Shown here: in pieces, positions 33,885-45,037 of the stretch
Layout: the number at the start of each line of letters is the position of its first letter
How positions within the stretch are numbered: position 1 is the first letter of the stretch
Assembly: GCA_034440615.1 (NCBI GenBank)
Contig: JAOTOM010004960.1
Span: forward strand, 521,501-585,500
Reading direction: 5' to 3'
Origin: Ashinkailepas kermadecensis
Lineage: Eukaryota > Arthropoda > Thecostraca > Neolepadidae
DNA length: 64,000 nt
Notes under the pieces: model-generated
The model's database searches: none
Told to the model about the DNA's origin: nothing
Seen by the model: the letters and a program-made list of their open reading frames with translations, nothing else
Translations under genes and position numbers: made by a program

Positions 33885-34564
33885 CACTGGCGGATCCAGG
33901 GAGGGGCCATTCCGGCCATGCCCCCCGGGAAGCGCTTAGCAGGGGGGGTGGGGGTGCATAGTGTCTTTTGTCCCCCGAAACCAACAGAAGTCAACTAAAT
34001 TAAAATGCAGTAACTTTTGCCGAGGGAAAAAATACCGTCTGGAAGAAAGAATCTCTAATTTGAAAGGATTTTCTTTAAATATAGTTGTTTGGAAGCCAGC
34101 ATAGTAGCATAGTAGATTCCGACAGACATCGAGGGTTCCATGCTGCTCAAGTTCTGCTTACAGCAAGAGTTGACAAAATCGGATCCGCCAGTGTCCACGT
34201 GCACGAACGTTGACGTGGTACAAGACGTTGAACGTGAGCGTGAACGTTTTGGTAAATAAGAACAAAAACCCGGTAACATAGAAACGGTGCAGGTAGGCTG
34301 TGGCCCCTGAAAAGGAAATCATGTTGTCAATTATTATTATTTTGTATTTATTTTTATTTTAATTATTATTTTTAAAATGGTCCCCTTTGCCAAATAGTGG
34401 TCGAAATCCTGTGATTTCAACCAAAACACGTGGGAGAAGGGGCATCCTCCAAATCCGTTCAACCCCTCCCCTGATGCAATTCCTAGGTACGCCACCGGGG
34501 GGGGCTGACGCCGAAAACCGAAAGTTGCCCCACCCCTCCAACCGGTGGGTTAGATCCGCCAGTG
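33885..34564 (+). mobile_element. hAT-like small DNA transposon, copy F
   Basis: A 680-bp element with ends CACTGGCGGATCCAG (33885) and TTAGATCCGCCAGTG (to 34564). The flanks CTAACTGC (33877-33884) and CTAACTGC (34565-34572) form a perfect 8-base target duplication, the signature length of hAT-superfamily insertion. An additional internal terminus, GATCCGCCAGTG (34182-34193), makes the left 309 bp look like an element within the element. The interior includes CGTTCACG/CGTGAACG words and a TTATTATTTTTA tract. No transposase is encoded, so it is non-autonomous. Confidence 0.9.
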
Positions 34565-34616
34565 CTAACTGCAACCTTAATCCTTGGCAACGCGGTACAT
34601 AGTTTATCGGCGCTTT

Positions 34617-35276
34617 CACTGGCAGATCTAGCCCACCGGTTTGGGGGGGGGGGGGGAAACTTTCGGTTTTCGGCGTCAGCCCCCGCCCTCTCCAGTGGCG
34701 TACCTAGGAATTGCATCAGGGGAGGGGTCGAACGGATTTGGAGGGTGCCCATTCTCCCACTATTTTTTTTAAAAGCACCGGATTTCGACCACTATTTGGC
34801 AAAGGGGCCCATTTTAAAAGAATAATAATTAAAATTAAAATTAAATAATAATTGACAACATAATTTCCTGTGTAGGAGCCCCAGCCTACCTGCACCGTTC
34901 CTATGTTACCGAATTTTTGTTCTTGTTTACCAAAACGTTCACGTTCACGTTCAACGTCTTGTACGACGTCAACGTTCGTGTACACTGGCGGATCCGATTT
35001 TGTCAACTCTTGCTGTAAGCAGAACTTGAGCAGCATGGAACCCTCGATGTGTGTCAGAATCTACTATACTACCATACTGGCTTCCAAACAATTTTTTAAA
35101 TCCTTTAAAATTGGATATTCTTTCATCCAGACGCTATTTTTAACATCGGCAAAGGTTACTGCCTTTTTATTTAGTTGACTTCTATTGGTTTCGGCGGGGG
35201 GCAAAAGACACTATGCCCCCCTTTGAGCGCTTCGGGGGGGCATGGCCGGAATGGTCCCTCCCTGGATCCACCAGTG
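34617..35276 (-). mobile_element. hAT-like small DNA transposon, copy G (inverted to F)
   Basis: A 660-bp copy of the same element in opposite orientation. Its ends are CACTGGCAGATCTAG (34617) and CTGGATCCACCAGTG (to 35276). The 8-base flanks GGCGCTTT (34609-34616) and GGCGCTTT (35277-35284) match exactly, so it inserted independently of copy F. The internal terminus is also present (CACTGGCGGATCC, about 34985). Sequence identity with F in reverse complement is high by eye over the whole length, with a few indels in poly-G and TAATAA tracts. Confidence 0.9.
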
Positions 35277-35284
35277 GGCGCTTT

Positions 35285-35749
35285 ACCGAGGCTTATTTAC
35301 TGACGTACCCGAGCAGAAATCGGGCATATTCCAAATTTGATGGAGAAATTCGGCGCAGCTTGGCAATCGCATTCGTGACGTCACAGCTTAGAAAAATGGG
35401 CCTACGGCGGCTGCAGAAGTGACAACCACCTGCTTGTAAGTTATGCAAGGTCAAAGCCCATCACCAAATGTGTCTGGAGAGACTGGATAGACACTAGCGC
35501 GCATGAAATGCCACAAATCGTGACGGACATTCCTCAGAACATCCAAAATCGTAACATCCAAAGATAAAAAGTATAGTTACAGAAATCCCAGCACCTCAAG
35601 TGTAAATTTTCGGTTGCTGTCGACAAATGTGACGGAGGTGAGACATTTGTGGTGCAATTGCGCGCAGTGTTTAATCCGGAGGCCAATCTCATGTGCCGTC
35701 GTACTGATTAGTTTTTTTGTACTTCACACCTTCTGATGTATCTGTAGAT
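35285..35749. other. Unassigned DNA
   Basis: No gene or element recognised between copy G and the GGCCCC array. Confidence 0.35.
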
Positions 35750-36640
35750 TGGCCCCCAAAAGTAGCGCAGGGGCCCCTGATAATGACGCTGGGGCCTCAA
35801 AAGTTTGCACCTGGGCCCCTGAAAATCACATTGGGGCAGTAAAAAAAGTCGTGCCGGGGTTCAAGAAAATCACGACGGGGGCCACAAACGGTCGGTCCGG
35901 GGCCTCCTGAAAATCACGCTGAGACTGGGGGTAATAAGAATTCTCACCCGGACCCCTGAAAATCACGCTGGAGGCATGACAGGTCCCACCGGGGCTCTAA
36001 AAGTCTCGTTGAGATCACCCAACAAATGAAGCCGGGGAAATGAAAAACAATCCAGACACGGAAAATCAATCTGGGATCTCAACAATGGCTCCAAAAGCCC
36101 ACAAAACTTGTTGGGCCCCCAAAAACGTGTCGTAGCCACCAAGACTCGCGCAAGGGATCCCAACAAGTGACCACGGAGCCCAAAAAATCGCACTTAGATC
36201 AAAACAATTTCACGCCGCTTCTCTTGAAAATCTCACTGGGCCCAAAACGTCGCGCCGGAGCTCCACAAGTTGCAGCTGGCTTCCCAACAACCAATATATA
36301 CCCGGAATGTCACCCTGCGGACACAAAAATTGCGTCAAGGATCCACAAAATAAGAAGTCGTCGGACGCCGGAAAAGAAACCTGTTGAGGCACCAAAAAAA
36401 CGCACCAAGAGCCCGAAACCGGGGTCCAAAAATATCCTGCAGAGGGCTTACAAAAGAACATACTTCACCACAAAAACCACAAGGGGACTCTAGCGATTCG
36501 ACCAGAGCACCAGAAAATTGAGAACGGGTCCCGAAAGAAAATTATCCGAAGGGCCTTTCTACTCTCGATCGTGCAATCTGCGGAAAAAACACGTTGAGCA
36601 GCCGCAGTGGCGTACTAAAGGTAAAAATGCCCCTCCCTAA
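35750..36640 (-). repeat. Degenerate about 35-bp GGCCCC array, arm 1 of an inverted pair
   Basis: Irregular tandem units built on GGGCCCCTGAAAATCACGCTGG and variants (CTCAAAAGTTTGCACCTGGGCCCC, CCACAAACGGTCGGTCCGG). Read in reverse complement, the units match 60795-61650 in the same order: for example CCTTCGGATAATTTT...GACCCGTTCTCAATTT here corresponds to CCTTCCGGCTTATTTTTTCC...ACCTGTTCTTAATTT at 60885-60920, and GGATTGTTTTTC...CCCCGGCTTCATTTGT corresponds to 61458-61490. ORFs on both strands are repeat by-products. Confidence 0.85.
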
Positions 36641-38204
36641 TGTTAGGCACCAAGGAAATACTTTCACCCCTCGTCATCACAGTTCAGGTCTGCTGTGCTC
36701 TGATGCTCCACCAAGGCCGGTGTGTTTTAGCCTGCATCTGATCGCTGAAGTATTTTTATTTAAGCCGGTGTGTGTTGCTGTGTGGAGTGAGGGGGAGGGT
36801 AACAGTGATGGTGACGGTGACGATAGATCCGAGCCCACTATATGGCACTGCAGTCGCATGCTATTACTCAGAGTTGTTATGTTGACATGGACTGTGCACT
36901 GCTCTTTTAATTATGTGACTTCACCAGTTATTGGACGATTTTTCCCGTTGGTGAGGATGCTGAATAAACATAAACATACACATTGTCGAATAAAAAATCA
37001 GAATTTTTGAGATCTGAAAATATAGTGGGCGAAATCCGATGAGTTTTTGGTTGGGGGGTCTGGTGCGTTGGCATTTCGGCCCGCCCAATGTTTTTCAAAA
37101 ATCGACACCCTTGATAACAACCATGTTCTCAAACCGTTGTTGTAGTGTAGGCGCTGCTGAAGCTGAACTTGAGTATGTTTGCGTAAGTGGTGTTTCATCT
37201 CTGAGAGTCAGGACAAGTATTGGAAACATGTCCAATCAAGTAGACAAGTAGTCCAAGACATGCCCTGTCTTGGGTGTTGGCCACCCAGAATATTACTATC
37301 TCCTGGAAATTGTTCACTCCTTTTTTTCTCAAAAAGATGAATTGAGTTTGACAATGACTGCCATCTCCTTGGTGTTTGGTCATGAGCATGGGAATAATGT
37401 AAACACGAACCACGACCGTGAACAGTGCAAAATAAGTTTTTGATGACAAACGAATAAAATAATTGTCCAACTTGGAATGCTATGGAGTTTTCCTCTCAAA
37501 ATCCAGGATTCAGATTCAGGGAAAACTCCTCAAAGTCATCTGCTACATTCCGACCATGCCACCTAATTTTGCCTCCATTTCCAGGATTCCCAGACATAAA
37601 TCCAGCCATTGTCATACCCAACTGAAGTGACACTTGCAAGCAACCTTAGTGCAGTGCATGCCCAATGTGTGAGTGCTAATGTGGCACTACCATCATGAGA
37701 AAAGGTTCGTTGTGGGTATTCTGGCTGCAAGTTCAATGATGAGGCAAGATTGTTGAAAAGACATATGAAGACAAAGCATACCGGTCTACCTATCCAGCTG
37801 CAAAACACTGCCATTGGAAAAGTAGGCTGGTGGCAGTCATGGTGCATTACTGCAGGAGGGGGGTGAGGGTGGGGGTCAATTTCCCAGGTGTATAAAGCTG
37901 TTTGTTGCAGTACTTTATGCACAATATTTATCAGTCTAGCATATCAGGTCAGCCATGTTACCGCATTGTAGACATGTGGAATCCTGTTCATGAAAAATGC
38001 TTTGGTTCTTCCGATGTGAACCTTTGTTATTTCAATAATTTTATTCTGTCATTTCCACGGGTTTGATTTTTTGGGTCAGTGTATTTACCATAAGCAGAAC
38101 TTGTTGCATTGACCAAAGGTGTTATACATTCCTTGAATCGAATGCAACATATGACCTATGACACTCGGTCCTTGATATTTGTGCTATAGTATAGGGGAAT
38201 CCAA
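36641..38204. other. Unassigned DNA
   Basis: No recognisable gene. A 138-aa ORF starts at 36594 and a 119-aa minus-strand ORF lies at 37563-37922; neither has a family motif. AATAAACATAAACATACACATTG near 36962 is only polyadenylation-like. Confidence 0.35.
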
Positions 38205-41200
38205 TTGCGCAAATGTACGTATGCGCAAATGTACGTATGCGCACAAGTACGTATGCGCAAATGTACGTAAGCGCAAATGTACGTAAGCCCAAAAGTACGT
38301 ATCCGCAAATGTACGTAAGCGCAAATGTACGTCTTCGCAAAAGTATGTATAGGCAACTGCCCGTATGCGCAATTGTACGTAACCGCAAATTTACGTCATA
38401 GCAAATATATGGAAATACAGCTTTAGGTAACCCAAATGTCTGAAAGCGCACGTGTACGTAAGCGCAAATGTACGTAAGCGCGAATGTACGAAAGCGCAAA
38501 TGTATGTATGCGCAAAAGTACGTATGCGCAAATGTACGTAAGCGCAAATGTACGTATGCGCAAAAGTACGTATGCGCAAATGTACGTAAGCGCAAATGTA
38601 CGTATGCGCAAAAGTACGTATGCGCAAATGTACGTAAGCGCAAATGTACGTATGCGCAAAAGTATGTATGCGCAAATGTACGTAAGCGCAAATGTACGTA
38701 AGCTCAAAAGTACGTATACGCAAATGTACGTAACCGCAAATGTACGTAAGGGCAAATGTACGCAAATACAGCTTTACGTAATCGAAGTGTATGAAAGCGC
38801 ACGTGTACGTATGTGTACATGTACGTATGTGTAAATGTACTTGAGCGCAAAAGTACGTAAGCGCAAATGTACGTATGCGCAAATGTACGTAAGCGCAAAT
38901 GTACGTATGCAGAAATGTGCGTAGGCGCGAATGTACTTGTGGCAAATGTACGTATGCGCAAAGGTACGTATGCGCCAAGATACGTAAGCGTAAAAGTACG
39001 TATGCGCAAATGTACGTAACCGCAAAAGTAAGGAAGGGCAAATGTATGTAAATACAGCTTTACATAATCGAAGTGTATGAAAGCTCACGTGTACGTATGT
39101 GTACATGTACGTATGTGCAAATGTACTTGAGCGCAAATGTACGTTAGTGCAAATGTACGTATTCGCAAAAGTATGTATAGGCAAATGCCCATATGCGCAA
39201 ATGTACGTATGCGCAAAAGTACGTATGCGCAAATGTACGTAAGCGCAAATGTACGTATGCGCAAAAGTGCGTACTCGCAAATGTACGTCAGCGCAAAAAT
39301 ACGTATGAGCAAATGTACGAAAGCGCAAATGTATGTATGCGCAAAAGTACGTATGCGCAAATGTACGTAAGCGCAAATGTACGTATGCGCAAAAGTACGT
39401 AAGCGCAAATGTACGTAAAGGCAGAAATACGTATGCGCAAATGTACGTAAGCGCAAATGTACTTATGCGCAAAAGTACGTAAGCGTAAATGTATGTATGC
39501 GCAAAAGTACGTAGGCGCAAGTGTACGTAAGCGCAAATGTACGAATGCGCAAATATACGTAAGCGCAAATGTGCGTATGCGTAAATGTACGTATGCGCAA
39601 AAGTACTTATGCACAAATGTACGTAAGCGCAAATGTACGTGTGCGCAAAAGTACGTATGCGTACATGTACGTACGCGCAAGTGTACGTAAGCGCAAACGT
39701 ACCTAAGCGCAAATGTACGCAAGCGCAAATGCACGTATGCGCAAAAGTACGTAAGCGCAAACGTACGTAAGCTCAAAAGTACGTATGCGCAAATGTACGT
39801 AACGGCAAAAGTACGTAAGGGCAAATGTACGCAAATACAGCTTTACGTAATCGAAGTGTATGAAAGGGCACGTGTACGTATGTGTACATGTACGTATGTG
39901 TAAATGTACTTGAGCGCAAATGTACGTAAGTGCAAATGTACGTCTTCGCAAAAGTATGTATAGGCAACTGCCCGTATGCGCAATTGAACGTAACCGCAAT
40001 TTTACGTCATAGCAAATATATGGAAATACAGCTTTAGGTAACCCAAATGTCTGAAAGCGCACGTGTACGTAAGCGCAAATGTACGTAAGCGCGAATGTAT
40101 GTAAGCGCAAAAATACGTAAGCGCAAATGTACGTATGCCAAAATGTACGTAGGCGCAAATGTGCGTATGCGCAAATGTACGTAACCGCAAAAGTACGTAA
40201 GCGCAAATGTACGTATGCGCAAATGTACGTAAGCGCAAATGTACGTATACAGAAATGTGCGTAGGCACGAATGTACTTGTGGCAAATGTACGTAAGCGCA
40301 AAGGTACGTATGCGCCAAGGTACGTAACCGTAAAAGTACGTATGCGCAAATGTACGTAACCGCAAAAGTAAGGAAGGGCAAATGTATGTAAATACAGCTT
40401 TACATAATCGAAGTGTATGAAAGGCTAATGTGTACGTATGTGTACATGTACGAATGTGTAAATGTACTTGAGCGCAAATGTACGTTAGTGCAAATGTACG
40501 TATTCGCAAAAAGTATGTATAGGCAAATGCCCGTATGCGCGTATTGAACACCGCAATTATGCGTCGCAAAAATGAAATATGTATAGGCCAAATTCACTCC
40601 GTACGTATGCGCAAAAGTCGCGTATGCGCAAATGTCGTACAAGTAAGCGCAAATGTACGTATGCGCAAAAGTACGTAATCGCAAATGTACGTCAGCGCAA
40701 AAATAAGTATGAGCAAATGTACGAAAGCGCAAATGTATGTATGCGCAAAAGTACGTATGCGCAAATGTACGTAACCGCAAAAAGTAACGCATAAGGAAGG
40801 GCAAATGTATGTAAATACAGCTTTACATAATCGAAGTGTATGAAAGCTAACGTGTACGTATGTGTACATGTACGAATGTGTAAATGTACTTGAGCGCAAA
40901 TGTACGTTAGTGCAAATGTACGTATTCGCAAAAGTATGTGTAAGCAAATACCCGTATGCGCGTATTACCCGTATGCGCGCAAAAGTATGTATAGGCAAAT
41001 ACCAGTACGTAAGTGCAAAAGTACGTATGCGCAAATGTACATAAGCGCAAATGTACGTATGCGCAAATGTAAGTAATCGCAAATGTACGTCAGCGCAAAA
41101 ATACGTATGAGCAAATGTACGAAAGCGCAAATGTATGTATGCGCAAAAGTACGTAAGCGCAAATGTACGTAAGCGTAAATGTACGTAAGCGCAAAAGTAC

Positions 41201-41440
41201 GTAAGCGCAAATGTACGTAAGTGCAAATGTACATATGCGCAAATGTACGAAAGCGCAAATTTACGGATGCGCAAATGCACGCAAGCGCACATGTACCGAA
41301 GCGCAAATGTACGTGTGCGCAAATGTACGTATGCGTAAATGTACGTAATTGCAAATGTACGCAAGCGCAAATGTACGCATGCGCAAAAGTACGTAAGCGC
41401 AAAAGTCCGTATGTGTAAAAGTACGTAAGCGGAAAAGTAC
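38205..41440 (+). repeat. 16-bp satellite array B, first part (about 200 units)
   Basis: Unit GCGCAAATGTACGTA(A/T), with frequent GCGCAAAAGTACGTAT variants. Where the last base is T, the array alternates TGCGCA and TACGTA palindromes. Because 16 is not a multiple of 3, all three frames of a strand read the same 48-base cycle, and the minus strand contains no stop; this explains minus-strand ORFs of up to 328 aa (38774-39760) reading as a 16-residue repeat (AYVHLRIRTFAHTYIC). Divergent blocks containing ATACAGCTTTACGTAATCGAAG or ATACAGCTTTAGGTAACCC recur at about 38404, 38767, 39051, 39835, 40026, 40393 and 40815, giving a higher-order structure. Confidence 0.95.
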
Positions 41441-42202
41441 ATATCATAATCCTTCGCTAGCACGTCTACGCAATCGGATAGAAGAAGGGAAGCGCACGCC
41501 ACGTACAGAGCACAGAGCGATCACGAGACGAACGACCGCCTGCTGCTCGGAGGAACACCGAAGACCGCGGCAAGCGCACCTGGAGCCGAGGAACACAATA
41601 ACAGCCAACTGCCACCTGCCACCTGCCACCTGCCACTTGCCACACCACCATACACCATACACCTACCTACACACGGCCCACACACCTCGCACCTCAGCCC
41701 CCTCCCACCTCCCACACACCACCACTACCTTTCCATCTTCCATCTCTCAGACCTCAGCTCAACCTCCCAAACCTTCAAGACGAACCTTTGCGACATCTTC
41801 AAGACAGCTTTACTCTTCATGCCTTCTACATCTACTATCACCAGTGACAGTGCTGCATCTTCGGACCAGTGCCCACTCTCCTTATTTGCTGCCTCTCACC
41901 CCGGGCCCTCCACCTTCACACGACGTCTTTTTATCTTTTACGTGCTTACTTCAACGGTCATTTGTCCTCTTTTTATCCGCTCCTACTGTTCACCATGGGC
42001 TCTCTTCACGCTCTTCCTAACCCTCCGCCAAACTATACTGTAACTGTGTACTGCGCCACTCACCTGCCACTTATCACCCTTTATTCAACGCCACATACAA
42101 ACCAAACTCATACAACTCCACTAACAACATGACCAAAAACATGCACTCCACAAACCAGCCAACCGGCGATTTCTTCCTTTGCCGCCGGGGAACGGGGAGC
42201 CC

Positions 42203-43047
42203 ATGGGCTCCCTCGACCCCTGGTTGGTGGAGGAGGACATCGCCAAATACACAGGAGTGCCCTACACTCCAAGCAAATCAGATCAAGGGCACTCCTGATA
42301 CAAGCACACTCCGACATCGACAGCACAATTTTTCCCACCATACACATGATACACCAGACACCCATCACCATCACTCCAGCCACGAAACTCAACACCTCTC
42401 AAGGAACAATACACGCACGAGAACTTATCGGTATCGCGGTGGAGACCCTGGTCTCCAGACTTGGGAGTCAGGGTGTCTCTGCCGTATACCGGCCGCCTCA
42501 AACACCTGGACGAAAACACACCCACATTATCATCTTAGCATTCAGCACCCGGACCCCACCGAAATACCTCAAAGCCGGATACCTAAGATACAACGTCACT
42601 CCACATGCATCCCTCCCTCGGCGCTGCAAAAAGTGCCAGCGATACGGCCACTCTGAGGGAGTAGGGTGCCACTGCAACACCTACACATGCGGAAAATGCG
42701 CTGGACCCCATAACACCACAGCATGCCCAGGTGGCGGGCCTTGCTGCGCCGCCTGCGGGGGCAACCACGAGGCCGGGGACAGCTCCTGCCCTCGGTGGAC
42801 GGCGGAGAATGAAATTCTGCGCCTGGTCCACCTGGAGGGCATGGAGCTGTGCCTGGCCAAGAGGGCGTTGGCCGACCCGCCGCACAGAGCCAGGTTACAG
42901 ACCCCCACCACCACCACTAAACCACACAGAGTACCCGGCTCTGCCCACACCCACCACCACCCGACACAAGCACAACACAAACACCTACCCACAAACAAAT
43001 CAAACGCGACCTCAAACCACACCAACACCCACCACCAGCGCACGTAA
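42203..43047 (+). pseudogene. LINE ORF1 (gag-like, three CCHC knuckles)
   Basis: The likely start is ATG 42203 (MGSLDPWLVEEDIAKYTG). A frameshift near 42290 moves the reading into the frame that contains ATG 42346 and runs to the TAA at 43047. That frame has the ORF1 core (LVSRLGSQGVSAVYR, then THIIILAFSTRTPPKYLKAG) and three zinc knuckles: CKKCQRYGHSEGVGC (C-X2-C-X4-H-X5-C), CGKCAGPHNTTAC (C-X2-C-X3-H-X4-C) and CAACGGNHEAGDSSC (C-X2-C-X3-H-X6-C), then a His/Thr/Pro-rich tail. The protein would bind the element RNA. Apart from the early frameshift it is well preserved, suggesting a fairly young insertion. Confidence 0.8.
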
Positions 43048-43428
43048 AACGCGAGCACCAACACCAGCATGCACCTCAGTACAGCGCCCGATACACCAAC
43101 CACCACCACCACCAACCCGCCAACCGACACCGACACCTACCCCCCACACCCAAAGTCCACCGCCACCACCCCAACGGCCAACAGCTTCACCATATCCACA
43201 GACCTCTCCCCAACAGACGGGTCACCAACACACACAATCCGCACATACACAGACCAGGACACAGACACAGAGGAACATGCTGACATAGAACACTCTTCAA
43301 CAGACACAGAGCGGACACTCCCCCCCACAACAGAGGCCACCCCCGCCCACAAACCACCAAAGACACTGAAAACACACCAAGACCGACCTCACCTAAAATA
43401 CCATTTACGCGCGCCAACACACAAAAAC

Positions 43429-43600
43429 AATGAACACAATCATACAATGGAACACACGGCCTCATTAGACATTGGAACGAATTCAAACATTACGCATTAC
43501 AAACAAATTACACAGCACTATGCCTACAGGAAACACACTTCAAACCTCATGACCCATATCAATTTAACATTCCTCACTACACACGGGCCCCAGTGGCTCT
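43429..43600 (+). pseudogene. Endonuclease N-terminal stub of LINE ORF2
   Basis: ATG 43429 begins MNTIIQWN, the normal start of a LINE apurinic-type endonuclease. Despite a TAG soon after and a frame change, the catalytic motif LCLQETHFKPHDPYQF is readable at about 43517-43564 and is followed by HYTRAPVAL. About 55 codons in, the sequence leaves the endonuclease and continues into DNA that leads to RNase H. The rest of the endonuclease and all polymerase motifs are missing. The glutamate of QET, a catalytic residue, is present but the domain cannot fold. Confidence 0.7.
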
Positions 43601-43705
43601 TATTAAGCCTAAATACTTTATTACTTTATACTATACACAGAAAAGACACACAACATACACAGATCAACTCTTCTTCCAGTTCACATCACAATATGAAATC
43701 ACAAC

Positions 43706-44278
43706 ATGATCTACACAGACGGCTCCAAATCACCTACACAGCAGACGGGCACAGCGGCGGTGCTGTACTCCAATTCAGCACCGCCGCGGGTCATCCTTCG
43801 TGCCCGTCTGCACGACACAGCATCCACGTACACAGCAGAATTATACGTAATCTTCTCGGCTTACTCCACCATTTACAACACTATAATTGAACACAACATC
43901 ATAGCCACTGACGCAACATCAGCACTACAAAGCATCACACCCTACACCAAACACAAACACCCCCTCATCCCCAAAATACTGCACATACATAAACAACTCA
44001 TTGCACGACAAAGACCACTACTCCTATGGATCCCAAGCCACACAAACATACACGGTAACGAACACGCAGACACTGAAGCAAACCTAGCCACAACATTACA
44101 ACAAACCACACCATGCCGACTTTACAATCTGACTACTACCCCACAATACATCAGGCACTCAACAAACACATCCAACAAACATGGGACACAGCAACAACGC
44201 AACTCCACGAAATTCACCCCAAACACGAACACTGGCACACTATTAATCAACACACCAGATTTAAAAAACGAACACTAA
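43706..44278 (+). CDS. RNase H domain ORF of the deleted LINE
   Basis: A 190-codon ORF starting at ATG 43706 directly on MIYTDGSK, the first RNase H motif. All four acidic positions are present: D in YTDGS (about residue 5), E in TAELY (about residue 45), D in ATDATSAL (about residue 69) and D in NEHADTEA (about residue 119), along with the SHTNIHGNEHAD handle. RNase H would remove the RNA strand of an RNA-DNA hybrid. The domain is complete to about residue 128. After that a frameshift near 44110 sends the frame into unrelated codons, while the true C-terminal region continues in another frame. Retention of this domain with no polymerase is odd. Whether it is expressed is unknown. Confidence 0.72.
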   Translation: MIYTDGSKSPTQQTGTAAVLYSNSAPPRVILRARLHDTASTYTAELYVIFSAYSTIYNTIIEHNIIATDATSALQSITPYTKHKHPLIPKILHIHKQLIARQRPLLLWIPSHTNIHGNEHADTEANLATTLQQTTPCRLYNLTTTPQYIRHSTNTSNKHGTQQQRNSTKFTPNTNTGTLLINTPDLKNEH

Positions 44279-44553
44279 CACGACTACGGCTCGGAAACAC
44301 AGCACTTACACACTCCTACCTCATACTACAACGCCCACGACCACAATGCACAACATGCCAACGAACACTCACTATCAAACACATACTCATTCACTGCACT
44401 AAATACAACAACCAAAGATAACACATCACAAATTACTGCAACACACACAACATCCCACTAAGCCTCACTACACTCCTCAACGACGACCATCCAGCACTAC
44501 ACGAACTTCTCTTCCACGTTCTCGCTATCACACGCCTAATTGATCAATTGTGA
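44113..44553 (+). pseudogene. LINE ORF2 C-terminal zinc-motif region
   Basis: This frame carries QALNKHIQQTWDTATTQ, then TLTRLRLGNTALTHSYL, then CTTCQRTLTIKHILIHC (C-X2-C-X7-H-X4-C) at about 44347-44397, the standard C-terminal block after RNase H in I-group LINEs. An in-frame TAA at 44419-44421 is followed in the same frame by a further 43 codons ending at TGA 44551-44553 (VLAITRLIDQL). So one frameshift separates it from RNase H and one nonsense change cuts it. Confidence 0.7.
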
Positions 44554-45037
44554 AGAAAAAAAGAAAAAAAAGACCGGAAAAAGACAATAAGATCCGCTAA
44601 AAAAGGAAGGAAAAAACTAATAAAACTCAGTAAAAAACAACAACAATAACAAAACAAAACTACGCCCAACCATGGTACCCAAAATAAGATGTTCTAGAAA
44701 TACTAACAACATGGCGATGACCCGACCCCGAACCCACCCACTACACCCCATACCCCAAACTGGCACCGTCCGGACTGACAGCTTTCTCGACTACTTCATC
44801 TCCGGCTCTCAAACAACTCTGCTCTGCCATCTCTACATCTTCTAGCTACCAGGACCGACTCAACTCTTCAAGACGCCTCCGCATCTAGTGCAACATCGCT
44901 CAACAAGACAAGTAATCTATCCGCCCTCCATCTAATCCTCCAACCATTTTCTACTCACACTCACACCGGAAACAGCCGACATCACCTACAGGTGGCAGGC
45001 CGACCAAACACAACGACACACACACACACACACACAC

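Larger units (their letters stand above)
41441..45037 (+). mobile_element. I-group-like LINE with large internal deletion, inserted in array B
   Basis: A non-satellite island of about 3.6 kb inside array B. AAAGTAC precedes (41434-41440) and follows (45038-45044) it, compatible with a short target duplication, although this word is also part of every second array unit. In order: a C-rich 5' region with a CCACCTG run (41590-41635), ORF1 with three zinc knuckles, the first 55 or so codons of ORF2 endonuclease, an abrupt junction near 43600, RNase H, a C-terminal zinc motif, and a 3' region ending in (CA)n (45015-45037). The middle of ORF2, including the whole reverse transcriptase, is absent. 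RNase H downstream of RT is characteristic of the I group of LINEs. Confidence 0.85.

Noticed and set aside
38774..39760. 328-aa minus-strand ORF, with similar ORFs throughout 38.1-41.5 and 45.0-45.9 kb
   Set aside because: A translation of the 16-bp satellite, whose minus strand has no stop in any frame; the 16-residue periodicity follows from the unit length.
38205..41440. Regularly spaced repeats considered as a CRISPR array
   Set aside because: Units are contiguous 16-mers without unique spacers, in a eukaryotic context.
42681..43136. 151-aa minus-strand ORF opposite LINE ORF1
   Set aside because: Shadow of the plus-strand ORF1, which has clear zinc knuckles.
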